From: Paenibacillus antarcticus
GTDB lineage: Bacteria; Bacillota; Bacilli; Paenibacillales; Paenibacillaceae
Length of the DNA: 64,000 bases
Assembly: GCF_001637225.1 (NCBI RefSeq)
Contig: NZ_LVJI01000016.1
Location: 1-64,000 of the forward strand
Direction of reading: 5' to 3'
Part shown: piece by piece, positions 55,517-64,000 of the stretch
How positions within the stretch are numbered: position 1 is the stretch's first letter
How the letters are laid out: each line of letters starts with the position of its first letter
The notes under the pieces: model-generated
What the model was told of the DNA's origin: nothing
The model's database searches: none
The model's input: only the letters and a program-made list of their open reading frames with translations
Position numbers and translations under genes: made by a program

Positions 55517-56632
55517 CTAGATGAAATATAAACCATACATATAAGGTAATGCTATCGTCTGTAGCTTGGTATCTGCTGGTTGCTCTATCGTTGAATGGGG
55601 ATCGAACAAGAGCGACACTAGCTCGGTATTACCACCAATAACGGATGATCCATGTGGTGTATGTAACTCATAACATCCATCTGGAAGAACGGAGATTGTG
55701 ATGTTGTCGGGATGAGACTTACCATAACCAGATTGAGCAATCAATGCTTCCCCATCGATAACAAGGACCGTTCCAACATTACTTTGTCGCTCAACAGAGG
55801 TATTGGCAGCTTGAAGAAGATTGGCAAGTTCAATATCTTGCCACGGTAATGTTACGCTTAGGGAAGTTAGTTGGAACTGAGTGAGAGCATTAGACAGAAG
55901 TGCTGCTACAGCAGAGGGTAACCCGGCTTGTTCTATAAGCATGCCAACGCTATTTGTAGAGTCGTTTCTCGGTACAGCGAATACAGCAACGCCAACGATC
56001 TCTTGTTCCGATGTTCTCGCAATAAGGATATGCTGATCCATTTTGTGAATATTGGCCAGGGGACTTGCACCAATGAATTGGGCAATATCTGAGAGACCCC
56101 ATTGAATACCAGCGGTCTTATGTATCATTAAGGAATGGACAGCAAACATATCCTTGGGTTCCATTTCAGAGAATGACCAATGAGATGTATCAATCTTAAG
56201 TTGTTCTGCAGTCAGAGCTTCAAGTATATATTTATTGGATTTACCAAACGTTACACTACCTGCTCTAGTGTATAAAGAGCGATCTCCAGAGATGAACATC
56301 AATGAAGCACTTGAATCTTTGGCGTGTTGCTGACAAAGAGTAAATAACTCGCCTGCAAGTCCTTGTCCTCGATATGCTGGGTCTGTACAGACCGCACCGA
56401 TCGAATACGCATGTAGATGTACATCACCAGATTGAATAATGAAGGGAACCATTCCGATGAAGGATACAATCTTTCCTTGATCATTGAAGGCAGCATAAGA
56501 ATGGCTCACACCCGGACGAAATAAGGTTGGAAAGGAGAATTCCATAAACCGCTCTCCGTTTGTACTAAATACTTCTTCTGCTAATAGCGCGGCTTCTTTT
56601 AGTTCTTTTTCTTTAATGAGTCGGAATTCCAT
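55517..56632 (-). CDS. Eis-like GNAT acetyltransferase
   Basis: 371 residues; AGGAGG before the ATG. The N-terminal GNAT has IGAVCTDPAYRGQGLAGELFTLCQQHA. The middle and C-terminal parts contain the second GNAT-like domain and the sterol-carrier-like fold found in Eis proteins. Some Eis enzymes acetylate aminoglycosides; the substrate here is unknown. Monocistronic. Confidence 0.85.
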   Translation of the reverse strand: MEFRLIKEKELKEAALLAEEVFSTNGERFMEFSFPTLFRPGVSHSYAAFNDQGKIVSFIGMVPFIIQSGDVHLHAYSIGAVCTDPAYRGQGLAGELFTLCQQHAKDSSASLMFISGDRSLYTRAGSVTFGKSNKYILEALTAEQLKIDTSHWSFSEMEPKDMFAVHSLMIHKTAGIQWGLSDIAQFIGASPLANIHKMDQHILIARTSEQEIVGVAVFAVPRNDSTNSVGMLIEQAGLPSAVAALLSNALTQFQLTSLSVTLPWQDIELANLLQAANTSVERQSNVGTVLVIDGEALIAQSGYGKSHPDNITISVLPDGCYELHTPHGSSVIGGNTELVSLLFDPHSTIEQPADTKLQTIALPYMYGLYFI

Positions 56633-56862
56633 GACTAAATGCCTCCTGTTGCATAACGTGATAAATTATCCGTTCTGTGGAAGCGGATATGGTAATTAGT
56701 ATAACTCTAATGAGTGGTATTTGTTAGTTTTATGAAATACAAGGAGAAATTTCGCTATTTATAGTGGAATTTTGTATTGTAAATACTAGTAATATAGGAG
56801 ACAATTGTATTTGAATAATATTGTTAAAGACGATACCAACCGTCAACGAGGTGTGATTCCAT

Positions 56863-58413
56863 TTGACCATTAATATGATCAAGCTCCTATATGTACCCTT
56901 AATCTGTGTTCTTATTAGTATATCTTCTGTATTACTGGGTAAGTCGCCGAATGTTATAGTCACAGTGATAACAGCTGTACTGCTAATTCTAAGTGTCATG
57001 TTGGATCGCAAATATACTTGGCTTAAATATATTCAATTTATTCTGTTAGGAGCATTCCATTATTCTAGTCATTTAAATTGGTGCATTTTATTGTATTTCA
57101 TAACGACTATCAACGTGATAGAGCATAAGGTAAGACATCGAGATACCACGCTAGTTGCACTCTTGTTCATCCTCCAATACACACTCATAAGGCTTTCCTA
57201 TGTTCCCATTACGACCTACAATATGTTAGTTTCTATTTACGATGTGATCACATCATTAGTCACTGTTCTATTCTTTCATGTCATCTTACGTAGTGAATCC
57301 GAGAAGAGGCGATTGGTGAAGAAGAACGAATATCTTATCAACTATGACACTCTTACAGGGTTTAATAATTACTCTGGGTATATCAAAACAGTCCAACATC
57401 ATATTGAACTTAACAAAGAATTTCAATTTGTGCTGTTTGATATTAGCCATGTTGCAGCTAAAAATTTTGAAGAAATCCTAGTAAGTTTCTCTCGTACGCT
57501 GAAAGAGTATTTCCCGAATCACCTCGGTGCATGCCGATATGCTGGAGATAACTTTGGAATCATGTTATCGGCTAGAGAGAATTTTGACGTTCTAAAGATA
57601 TGCGAGAAATCCGGAATTAAGGTGACGAGTAGCATCACGCGCTTCCCAGAGGAAGGAAGTAACTTCCAAGATTTATTCCAAATAGGCGAAGAAAGAATTC
57701 TTGAAATGAAGCAAGGGAATCGCCATAAACGGGAAGAAGATCAGCTACGTTCAGAAAAAATGCAGATGGTTGGGCAATTAGCAGCTGGTATGGCACACGA
57801 AATCCGTAATCCGTTAACATCCATTCAAGGATTTATCCAGCTATCTAAGAAATCGGGGTATAATATTGAGCCATGGTATGACGTTATTATGAGCGAAATC
57901 ACAAGGGTTGGTGAACTAACAGTAGAGTTCTTGCAATTCTCCAAGCCTCATGAAAGTCAGATGAAGGTTGAAGTGCTGGCTAAATGCATGGCAAAAGTGT
58001 ATTCATTGTGTGAATCAGAGGTTACATCATACGGTCATATCCTCGAAATGGAGTCTTCAGACGAAGGTATTATGTTATTAATGGATCGGGACAAGATTAC
58101 ACAAGTGTTAATCAATCTGATTCGTAACGCCTTTCAGGCTATGGAACAAGCTGGTCATATCCAATTCATACTGAGCAGAGAAGGGGAGATGGCCGTAATT
58201 CAAGTCCGTGATAACGGAAAGGGCATCCCACAAAGCGAAATCAACAAGATATTTGACCCTTTTTATACAACTAAGGAAGAAGGAACGGGCTTAGGGCTAT
58301 CCTTATGCAGTAAAATTATTGAAGATCATGATGGTTTCATTTCAGTAGAAAGTGAAGTGGGTTCGGGAACAGTGTTTACTGTGAAATTACCGATGTATCC
58401 GGCTAATAATTGA
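56863..58413 (+). CDS. Membrane histidine kinase with degenerate GGDEF domain
   Basis: 516 residues from a TTG nine bases after GAGGTG; an ATG at 56875 is possible. About six membrane segments fill residues 5-145. A GGDEF-like domain follows (YDTLTGFNNYSGYI at about 164, RYAGDNFGIML at about 225, where AGDNF replaces GGDEF), so diguanylate cyclase activity is unlikely. Then HisKA GMAHEIRNPLTSIQGF (His about 311), N box INLIRNAFQAME, and G box GTGLGLSL. The kinase part resembles sporulation kinases. No response regulator is adjacent. Confidence 0.88.
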   Translation: MTINMIKLLYVPLICVLISISSVLLGKSPNVIVTVITAVLLILSVMLDRKYTWLKYIQFILLGAFHYSSHLNWCILLYFITTINVIEHKVRHRDTTLVALLFILQYTLIRLSYVPITTYNMLVSIYDVITSLVTVLFFHVILRSESEKRRLVKKNEYLINYDTLTGFNNYSGYIKTVQHHIELNKEFQFVLFDISHVAAKNFEEILVSFSRTLKEYFPNHLGACRYAGDNFGIMLSARENFDVLKICEKSGIKVTSSITRFPEEGSNFQDLFQIGEERILEMKQGNRHKREEDQLRSEKMQMVGQLAAGMAHEIRNPLTSIQGFIQLSKKSGYNIEPWYDVIMSEITRVGELTVEFLQFSKPHESQMKVEVLAKCMAKVYSLCESEVTSYGHILEMESSDEGIMLLMDRDKITQVLINLIRNAFQAMEQAGHIQFILSREGEMAVIQVRDNGKGIPQSEINKIFDPFYTTKEEGTGLGLSLCSKIIEDHDGFISVESEVGSGTVFTVKLPMYPANN

Positions 58414-58430
58414 TCCGTGGAGGTTACGTT

Positions 58431-59048
58431 ATGATGAATTCATACATACTACGTCCGTCCTTTTGGGGTAGAGAAGTCAAACATAGATACATTCACAACG
58501 ATTCTGCATCATTAGTTGTTATTTTTCCTGGAAAGAATTATTCCTGTGAGTTACCTCTCCTTTATTATGCGAGCCAAAGTGCTATTGAGCATAACCACGA
58601 TATATTACTACTAGAATACGGCTACCAAAGTGCAAGAGTGGAATTGGAATTTGAAGCATTGAGTGTCCTTGTTGATGAGTGTACACAAGCAATTATCCAG
58701 ATCATGGCAAGCTATGATAACCTGATTTTTGTTAGTAAAAGTCTAGGGACGATTGTGGCGGGGCAAGTGGCTGAAGCGATAGACAATAAAGGAATTAGAC
58801 ATGTTTATTTAACACCATTGGATGAAACAGTTCCATATATTCAGCATGCTAGGGGTATTGTTGTTTACGGAACGCAAGATCGATTATTTAGCAAGCAGAG
58901 TATCCAAGCTATAGAAGGACTTAATAACATAGAAGTTCACGCTATTGAAGAGGGAACACATGCCTTAGAAGTGGGCACGGTTAGAGGTTCGTTAATTATA
59001 ATGAATGCAATCGTGGACATATATGATTCTTTTTTTCAGAGTGAATGA
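58431..59048 (+). CDS. Alpha/beta-hydrolase-like protein
   Basis: 205 residues from the ATG at 58431, with TGGAGG seven bases upstream. FVSKSLGTIVAG gives the nucleophile elbow (Ser about 104-106). GIVVYGTQDRLF carries the acid Asp and EEGTHALE the His. A complete Ser-Asp-His set in a small lid-less hydrolase. Seventeen bases after the kinase gene, so probably co-transcribed. Substrate unknown. Confidence 0.8.
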   Translation: MMNSYILRPSFWGREVKHRYIHNDSASLVVIFPGKNYSCELPLLYYASQSAIEHNHDILLLEYGYQSARVELEFEALSVLVDECTQAIIQIMASYDNLIFVSKSLGTIVAGQVAEAIDNKGIRHVYLTPLDETVPYIQHARGIVVYGTQDRLFSKQSIQAIEGLNNIEVHAIEEGTHALEVGTVRGSLIIMNAIVDIYDSFFQSE

Positions 59049-59124
59049 TAGCGAGAGTAAATATTAAGGGAGATCACGATGAAGAAATATACCCAGGTGC
59101 AGTAAAAAATAGCTACAACATAAA

Positions 59125-59161
59125 ACCTAAGGGAGATATTAATCTACCATAGGTTTTTTAT
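59125..59161 (+). terminator. Intrinsic terminator after the hydrolase gene
   Basis: AAACCTA ... TAGGTTT stem followed by TTTT. Confidence 0.7.
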
Positions 59162-59358
59162 GACTTTATTTTGTCGAAGCCCATTCTTCTGCACGAGAAA
59201 GTGCATGATTCGGTTCTCACAAATGCAAGGATATAACGAGATTGTATATATTGGAGGAGCCGAAATATGGTTGTATACACTTAACTATTTATATGTAGTA
59301 CCAATAGGTGGTACTGTTGTAATGGTGTAGCAACATTTCAACATCTATCTCGTCTTAA

Positions 59359-59466
59359 ATGGCAGGGGGTGTTGAATATACGAAGTATACTTCTGCCCAG
59401 TTGACAGCAATTGTAATGATCGTTAGTGTGCTGGCCGGGATCCTGTACGTTCTATGGCATCTGTAG
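59359..59466 (+). CDS. Possible 35-residue membrane peptide
   Basis: ATG-initiated frame with a hydrophilic start (MAGGVEYTKYTSAQ) and one membrane helix (LTAIVMIVSVLAGILYVLW) ending just before TAG. There is no convincing ribosome site, so translation is doubtful. The rest of 59162-59520 holds nothing recognisable. Confidence 0.3.
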   Translation: MAGGVEYTKYTSAQLTAIVMIVSVLAGILYVLWHL

Positions 59467-59525
59467 CGTGCAAGGAAGTAGACTCTTTTCCAAGACTAAT
59501 GATGCAATTTCAAGTAGGATATTAA

Positions 59526-59556
59526 GAAGCTTGTATTCCTAGTGAATACAAGCTTC
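59526..59556. promoter_or_regulatory. Perfect 13-bp inverted repeat before the VOC gene
   Basis: GAAGCTTGTATTC-CTAGT-GAATACAAGCTTC, without a T run. It lies 33 bases before the start codon at 59589. It may be an operator or a 5'-UTR hairpin. Confidence 0.55.
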
Positions 59557-59588
59557 CGCAAATGATTAACCATGAAGGAGTAGTGACA

Positions 59589-60263
59589 ATGAAAATTGAA
59601 GAGATTAGATTATATGCTGAACGTTTAGATGCCTTGAAAGAATTCTATTCCGTCCATCTAGAATTTCCAATCATCGATTCTTCGAATACATCGATTACCT
59701 TTTCAGTAGGATCATCTCGGCTTACATTTGTACAAAGTGATTGTGTAGCTACTCCCTTTTACCATTTTGCTTTTAACATCGTAGAGACTAAGAACGAATT
59801 GGCAATCGAATGGTTAAAGAGCAAAGGAATTAACATTAATCAAGTCGATGACCATGATGAAAGTTATTTTGAATCTTGGAATTGTCATTCTATTTATTTC
59901 TATGATCCTGCAGGCAATATCGTAGAATTCATTGCAAGACATAATCAAGAACATGAATCAGATTCGGAATTTAGTACGAAAGATATTATAAATATAAGTG
60001 AGATCGGCCTCCCATCGGAAGATGTCATAGAGCTCTCAACATATATTCAAGAAGAGTATAATGAGCAAATTTATCTTTCAGGAAGTCCTACATTTACACC
60101 CATAGGTGATGAAGAAGGTTTAGTGATATTATCTTCTCTTCAACGTATTTGGTTAGGATCTAATAAGGAATCTGAGATATTCCCTGTAGAGATTGTGATT
60201 AATAAAGGGGAATCGGGAACGAAGCAATTATTACAATATCCATACAAAGTAACAACAATATAA
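59589..60263 (+). CDS. VOC-family protein
   Basis: 224 residues from the ATG at 59589, with AAGGAG upstream. The N-terminal part (KIEEIRLYAERLDALKEFYS) and SIYFYDPAGNIVEFIARH form one VOC module pair with a Glu metal ligand. About 100 more residues follow, probably a partial second domain. Substrate unknown. Confidence 0.78.
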   Translation: MKIEEIRLYAERLDALKEFYSVHLEFPIIDSSNTSITFSVGSSRLTFVQSDCVATPFYHFAFNIVETKNELAIEWLKSKGININQVDDHDESYFESWNCHSIYFYDPAGNIVEFIARHNQEHESDSEFSTKDIINISEIGLPSEDVIELSTYIQEEYNEQIYLSGSPTFTPIGDEEGLVILSSLQRIWLGSNKESEIFPVEIVINKGESGTKQLLQYPYKVTTI

Positions 60264-60424
60264 CGATCAAATCGCGAAGTCATCACAAAAGGTATAGTTA
60301 CAATATGAACGCTACACATAAGCAATGTAACCGCTTTTTTATTATTGACGTCTGTTCTATAAAAGATTAGAATGCAATGTAAGAACGTGCCATAGGCTAT
60401 ATGCAACAGGAGTGAATTCTAAGT

Positions 60425-61444
60425 ATGACCACGATTTATGATATCGCTAAGAAGACAGGGTATTCACCTACCACAGTCTCGAAAGTATTCAATAACTACA
60501 CAGATGTAAAGGATCAGACGCGTCAGACGATTTTGCAAGCAGCCAAAGAACTCGGTTATTGGCCTAATGCTCATGCACGAACGCTGACAACGAAGAAGTC
60601 TTGGACCATTGGTGTGTTATTTGTTGAATCCTCTGGCATTGGTATGCAGCACCCTTTCTTTAGTGCAGTTATCGAAAGCTTCAAGCAAGTGGCAGTAGCT
60701 AAGGGATACGCACTTATGTTTATTTCTAAAGATGTAGGTGGTAAGCAGAGCGGGTATCTGGAGAATTGCAAAATTCGTGGTGTCGACGGGGTAGTCGTCA
60801 TTCTATCCGATTATGAAGATCCTTATTTCAAAGAACTTCTGGATAGTGACATACCGTGCGTCGTCTTGGACTATGAAACATCGCAAGCTCATACCTTGTA
60901 CTCAGACAACTTTGAAGGAAGTCTTCTAGCTGTGGAGTATTTATATTCACTTGGACACCGCAAGATCGCTCATATTTCTGGAGGAATAAATACATTCGCT
61001 GGCTCTAAGCGCGTGCAGGGATATGAATTAGCAATGACCCGTCTGAATCTAGAGACAAAAGAGTCTTATATCGTCGACAGCGCATATTATTCCATTGAGA
61101 GCGGATATGCCGCAATGATGCAGATCTTAGATCTGCAAGAACGTCCAACTGCTGTGTTTGTAGCGGGTGACCATTTAGCACTTGGCGCTATGAGAGCCGC
61201 TAGGGAACGAGGACTTCGTATTCCTAACGACCTATCTATTGTAGGATTTGATAATATTGAGCTATCTCAATATATTACACCTGCTTTAACAACCATTGCA
61301 CAAGATACAGCGCTTATGGGGAGTAAAGCCGCAGATATATTGATTCAGTCTATTGATGATCCTTCACAGGTTCTGGAATCAGTGGTGTTACCTGTAAGGC
61401 TGATCGTTAGGGATTCATGTAGCAGTGTGACCAACACAACATAA
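60425..61444 (+). CDS. LacI-family transcriptional regulator
   Basis: 339 residues. HTH IYDIAKKTGYSPTTVSKVFNN (residues 4-24) with hinge ELGYWPNAHARTL, then a sugar-binding periplasmic-type domain with VDGVVVIL and STVAGDHLALG-like strands (FVAGDHLALGAM). Divergence from CcpA indicates a local regulator. It precedes a GH30 gene with a perfect palindrome between them, so it likely represses that operon in the absence of a beta-glucoside. Confidence 0.92.
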   Translation: MTTIYDIAKKTGYSPTTVSKVFNNYTDVKDQTRQTILQAAKELGYWPNAHARTLTTKKSWTIGVLFVESSGIGMQHPFFSAVIESFKQVAVAKGYALMFISKDVGGKQSGYLENCKIRGVDGVVVILSDYEDPYFKELLDSDIPCVVLDYETSQAHTLYSDNFEGSLLAVEYLYSLGHRKIAHISGGINTFAGSKRVQGYELAMTRLNLETKESYIVDSAYYSIESGYAAMMQILDLQERPTAVFVAGDHLALGAMRAARERGLRIPNDLSIVGFDNIELSQYITPALTTIAQDTALMGSKAADILIQSIDDPSQVLESVVLPVRLIVRDSCSSVTNTT

Positions 61445-61485
61445 GAACCAACACAATGAGCAGTAATTTCTTTTTTTTATCTTAT

Positions 61486-61503
61486 TTCGAAACCGGTTTC
61501 GAA
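61486..61503. promoter_or_regulatory. LacI-type operator, perfect 18-bp palindrome
   Basis: TTCGAAACCGGTTTCGAA with the central CG typical of LacI/PurR operators. It abuts a TATATT -10-like box (61505-61510) and precedes the GH30 gene by 27 bases. Confidence 0.88.
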
Positions 61504-61530
61504 CTATATTAAATAAGGAGTTGTTCACAA

Positions 61531-62871
61531 ATGAAACAAGTGAAAATGATCGTCACAGCTAAGGATTCAGGAGAACGTTTAAGCGATAAGGGGAGTCTGT
61601 CTTTTCTAACTCGGGATGCGGGAGTTGTGGCAGATATTGAACTTGATCCAAATACAACGTATCAAAGTATCTTTGGATTTGGCGGCGCATTCACAGAAGC
61701 TGCTGCATATACCTTGTCTCGTGTAAGCGATGAGAAACGAGCTGAGGTCATTCGTAGTTATTTCGATCCTACCGAAGGATTGGGCTATAACATAGGGAGA
61801 GTACATATTCATAGCTGTGATTTCGCCCTTGGTAACTATACGTATGTGGAAGATAACGATACAGCATTAGCGACCTTTGATATAGCGCATGATCATAAGT
61901 GGGTGTTACCGCTAATTCAGGATGCGATGAAGGTAAAAGGTGGCGAGTTCACCATGCTAGCTTCGCCTTGGAGTCCTCCGGCTTGGATGAAGACAAATGG
62001 GGAAATGAATAATGGGGGCCAATTGAAACCGGAATACGCAGCAGTATGGGCACGTTATTACACTAAATTTATTGAAGCTTATGGCAAGGAAGGCGTTCCA
62101 ATCTGGGGGATTACGGTACAGAATGAGCCAGCTGCCGTGCAAGTATGGGATTCTTGTATTTACAGTGCCGAAGAGGAACGTGATTTCATTAAAGATCATT
62201 TGGGTCCAATCATGCACCAAGAGGGTCATGAAGATGTGAAAATCTTAATCTGGGATCATAATCGTGACATCATCGTAGAAAGAGCATCCGTTGTTCTATC
62301 TGATCCAGAAGCAGCTAAGTACGTGTGGGGTACAGGAGTACACTGGTACGTAAGTGAAGAATTTGAGAAGGTGGGTCAGGTGCATGATTTGTTCCCTGAT
62401 AAGCATCTACTATTCACAGAGGGATGCCAAGAAGGTGGCGTGAAGTTAGGTGAATGGTTCACAGGTGAGAGATACGGTAGAAATATGATTGGTGATTTGA
62501 ATAACTGGATCGAGGGTTACTTGGATTGGAATATCGTACTGGACGAGACAGGTGGACCTAACCATGTAGGTAACTTATGCGATGCCCCAATCATAGCGGA
62601 TACGTTGACGGACACTATCCATTACAATAGCTCTTATTATTACATTGGACATTTCAGTAAGTATATTGCTCAAGGTGCTGTACGTATTGGACAGAACTCC
62701 AAAGTAGATATCTTGCTCTCTACAGCGTTCTTAAATCCTGACGGTACGATAGTAGTGGTTGTCCAGAATGAGACGGATGAGGTACAAAAAGCAACGATCG
62801 GTCTAGGAGAAAGCATGTTGGTAGCTGAGTTACAACCGCATTCCATTGCAACTTACATTATGTCTAAATAG
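61531..62871 (+). CDS. Glycoside hydrolase family 30 (intracellular beta-glucosidase/glucosylceramidase type)
   Basis: 446 residues without signal peptide; AAGGAG before the ATG. FGFGGAFTEAAAYTLS, ASPWSPPAWMKTNG, acid/base Glu in TVQNEPAAVQVWDSC (about 200) and nucleophile Glu in LFTEGCQEGG (about 297), as in GH30. It hydrolyses beta-glucosidic bonds in the cytoplasm. The operon also encodes a phosphorylase-like protein, suggesting degradation of imported beta-glucan oligosaccharides. Confidence 0.93.
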   Translation: MKQVKMIVTAKDSGERLSDKGSLSFLTRDAGVVADIELDPNTTYQSIFGFGGAFTEAAAYTLSRVSDEKRAEVIRSYFDPTEGLGYNIGRVHIHSCDFALGNYTYVEDNDTALATFDIAHDHKWVLPLIQDAMKVKGGEFTMLASPWSPPAWMKTNGEMNNGGQLKPEYAAVWARYYTKFIEAYGKEGVPIWGITVQNEPAAVQVWDSCIYSAEEERDFIKDHLGPIMHQEGHEDVKILIWDHNRDIIVERASVVLSDPEAAKYVWGTGVHWYVSEEFEKVGQVHDLFPDKHLLFTEGCQEGGVKLGEWFTGERYGRNMIGDLNNWIEGYLDWNIVLDETGGPNHVGNLCDAPIIADTLTDTIHYNSSYYYIGHFSKYIAQGAVRIGQNSKVDILLSTAFLNPDGTIVVVVQNETDEVQKATIGLGESMLVAELQPHSIATYIMSK

Positions 62872-62883
62872 GAGTGGATCGAT

Positions 62884-64000
62884 ATGTCTAAATACTATTA
62901 TGAGAACAATATGTTTGTAATTGAGCAATTCGACCAAGCTAAACCATTCTCAAGCTTCCTACCAGGTATGGCAGGATTGAAGGGCATTCCGATGTGGACG
63001 TTCTACGTCAATCGTGGTCAAGGGGTATGTAGCTTCGGGATTCGGGATAAGAATTCAGCGATCATGGAATTCTCACCTGCTAGTATTACTTACAAGAACG
63101 TTGCAGCTAATGGATTTCGGACGTTTGTCAAAATCCAAGGACAAGACAACATATACGAGCCGTTTCAAACAGCTCGTCCTGATACACAAGCTTCTCGCGT
63201 GATGAGAATTTCTCCGAATGGACTCACCATCGAAGAGACGCATGCAGCACATAGTCTTAAGACAGTCGTAAATTACTTCAATTTACCTAATGATGATTAT
63301 GCCGGGTTAGTACGTCAGGTAGAAATTATTAATATTAGTGATAAATCTATTTCATTAGAACTGCTAGATGGAATGCCAGAAATTCTTCCATACGGTGTGG
63401 AGAACGGTGGGTTCAAAGAGATTGGTAATCTACTACGCAGTTGGATGGAAGTCTACAATCTAGAGAATGGCATACCGTTCTATCATGTGCGTTCCAGTAC
63501 GGCAGATGAGGCGCAAGTTAGCGAAGTTACGAGTGGACATTTCTACTTATCCTTTACAGGAGAAGGGGAGAGAATCGCACCGATTGTAGACTTTGAAGTT
63601 GTATTTGGTGGAAATACATCCTTGATGTACCCGGATAACTTCGCCACTGCTTCGCTAGCGGAGCTTAATCAACAGCCACAATATCCGTTCAATAAGGTGC
63701 CATGTGGTTTCAGCGGGGTAGCGAAGAGCATTACACCAGGCGAGAGTCTAACTGTGAACACCATTATCGGTCATGTGAATGATATTGAGAAGATCAATGC
63801 CAAGGCAGATCGTTTATGCACGGCGGAATACATTACTCGTAAGCGGAAAGAGGCGGATAGCTTAGTTGAAGATTTGACGTCAGATATTGCGACGCATACG
63901 TCTTCTGAACTATTTGATGCCTACGCTAAGCAGTCTTATATGGATAATTTCCTTCGTGGAGGCTATCCGTTTATATTTGATAATGAGGGAGAAGGCTTTG
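62884..64000 (+). CDS. Large beta-glucan/cellobiose phosphorylase-like protein, 3' end outside the window
   Basis: ATG at 62884 with AGGAGTGG upstream, open to the last base (372 codons seen). The visible part (FLPGMAGLKGIPMWTFYVNRG, VRQVEIINISDKSISLELLDGMPEILPYGV) is the N-terminal beta-sandwich of large GH94/GH149/GH161-type phosphorylases. In Paenibacillus, GH161 genes are found beside GH30 genes, which supports this, but the catalytic domain lies outside the window. It starts 12 bases after the GH30 stop. Confidence 0.75.
   Translation, partial: MSKYYYENNMFVIEQFDQAKPFSSFLPGMAGLKGIPMWTFYVNRGQGVCSFGIRDKNSAIMEFSPASITYKNVAANGFRTFVKIQGQDNIYEPFQTARPDTQASRVMRISPNGLTIEETHAAHSLKTVVNYFNLPNDDYAGLVRQVEIINISDKSISLELLDGMPEILPYGVENGGFKEIGNLLRSWMEVYNLENGIPFYHVRSSTADEAQVSEVTSGHFYLSFTGEGERIAPIVDFEVVFGGNTSLMYPDNFATASLAELNQQPQYPFNKVPCGFSGVAKSITPGESLTVNTIIGHVNDIEKINAKADRLCTAEYITRKRKEADSLVEDLTSDIATHTSSELFDAYAKQSYMDNFLRGGYPFIFDNEGEGF

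Noticed and set aside
59079-59105. MKKYTQVQ peptide with GGGAG upstream.
   Set aside because: Only eight codons and followed by more stops; most likely debris.
60290-60340. GTTACA/TGTAAC repeat followed by a T run after the VOC gene.
   Set aside because: The pairing is short with a long loop. It might be a weak terminator but cannot be supported by eye.
1-64000. Search for phage, transposase, CRISPR or classical defence systems.
   Set aside because: No integrase, transposase, direct-repeat array, restriction-modification or toxin-antitoxin gene was recognised, apart from the uncertain UvrA-like and DUF4241 proteins.

Overview
The window looks like chromosomal DNA of a low-GC, Gram-positive, spore-forming-type bacterium of the Bacillales, most likely a Paenibacillus or close relative. 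This is inferred from strong Shine-Dalgarno sites with frequent GTG/TTG starts, a T-box leader, intrinsic terminators with long T runs, many lipobox signal peptides, a copper-amine-oxidase-type stalk protein, CsoR/CopA/CopZ, VanRSYZ, and intracellular GH30 plus beta-glucan phosphorylase-like genes. No rRNA, tRNA, CRISPR array, transposase or integrated prophage was seen.

Layout. 0-1.8 kb: end of a TPR protein made of near-identical 132-bp repeats, and two membrane proteins of unknown function. 1.8-5.3 kb: a Na+-dependent NSS-family transporter under a T-box leader (apparent Phe specifier), and an amidase. 5.6-16.3 kb: a five-gene nickel/peptide-type ABC importer (+) converging on a complete urease operon ureABCEFGD (-), with a duplicated-domain small protein between them; the pairing suggests Ni supply to urease. 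16.3-26.1 kb: an accessory stretch of small enzymes (VOC, GNAT, HAD, P-loop kinase-like), small membrane proteins, one frameshifted phosphatase, two probable gene remnants, and a multi-helix structured RNA candidate at 17.26-17.55 kb. 26.1-30.1 kb: copper homeostasis (csoR, copA, copZ, and a siroheme-reductase-like half protein) with two CsoR-box promoters. 30.2-36.1 kb: lipoprotein, SDR epimerase, two-component system, GH5 lipoprotein and a metallophosphoesterase. 36.2-42.4 kb: a LysR regulator divergent from a ferric-iron/phosphonate-type ABC importer whose last gene is a beta-CASP metallo-beta-lactamase nuclease-like protein. 42.5-50.5 kb: DUF4241 protein, ArsR-SRPBCC pair, a large UvrA-like ATPase, two acetyltransferases and an exported coiled-coil protein with an attenuator-like leader. 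50.7-55 kb: DUF2935 protein and a vanR-vanS-vanY-vanZ cluster. 55-60.3 kb: gene remnant, Eis-like acetyltransferase, GGDEF-like histidine kinase, alpha/beta hydrolase and a VOC protein. 60.4 kb to the end: LacI regulator, perfect LacI-type palindrome, GH30 enzyme and the start of a large phosphorylase-like protein.

The clearest functional units are Ni import plus urease; copper sensing and efflux; VanRS controlling VanY/VanZ cell-wall remodelling; and LacI control of intracellular beta-glucan breakdown. The least explained are the structured RNA at 17.3 kb, the UvrA-like protein with a long third region, and the beta-CASP nuclease encoded with an ABC importer.
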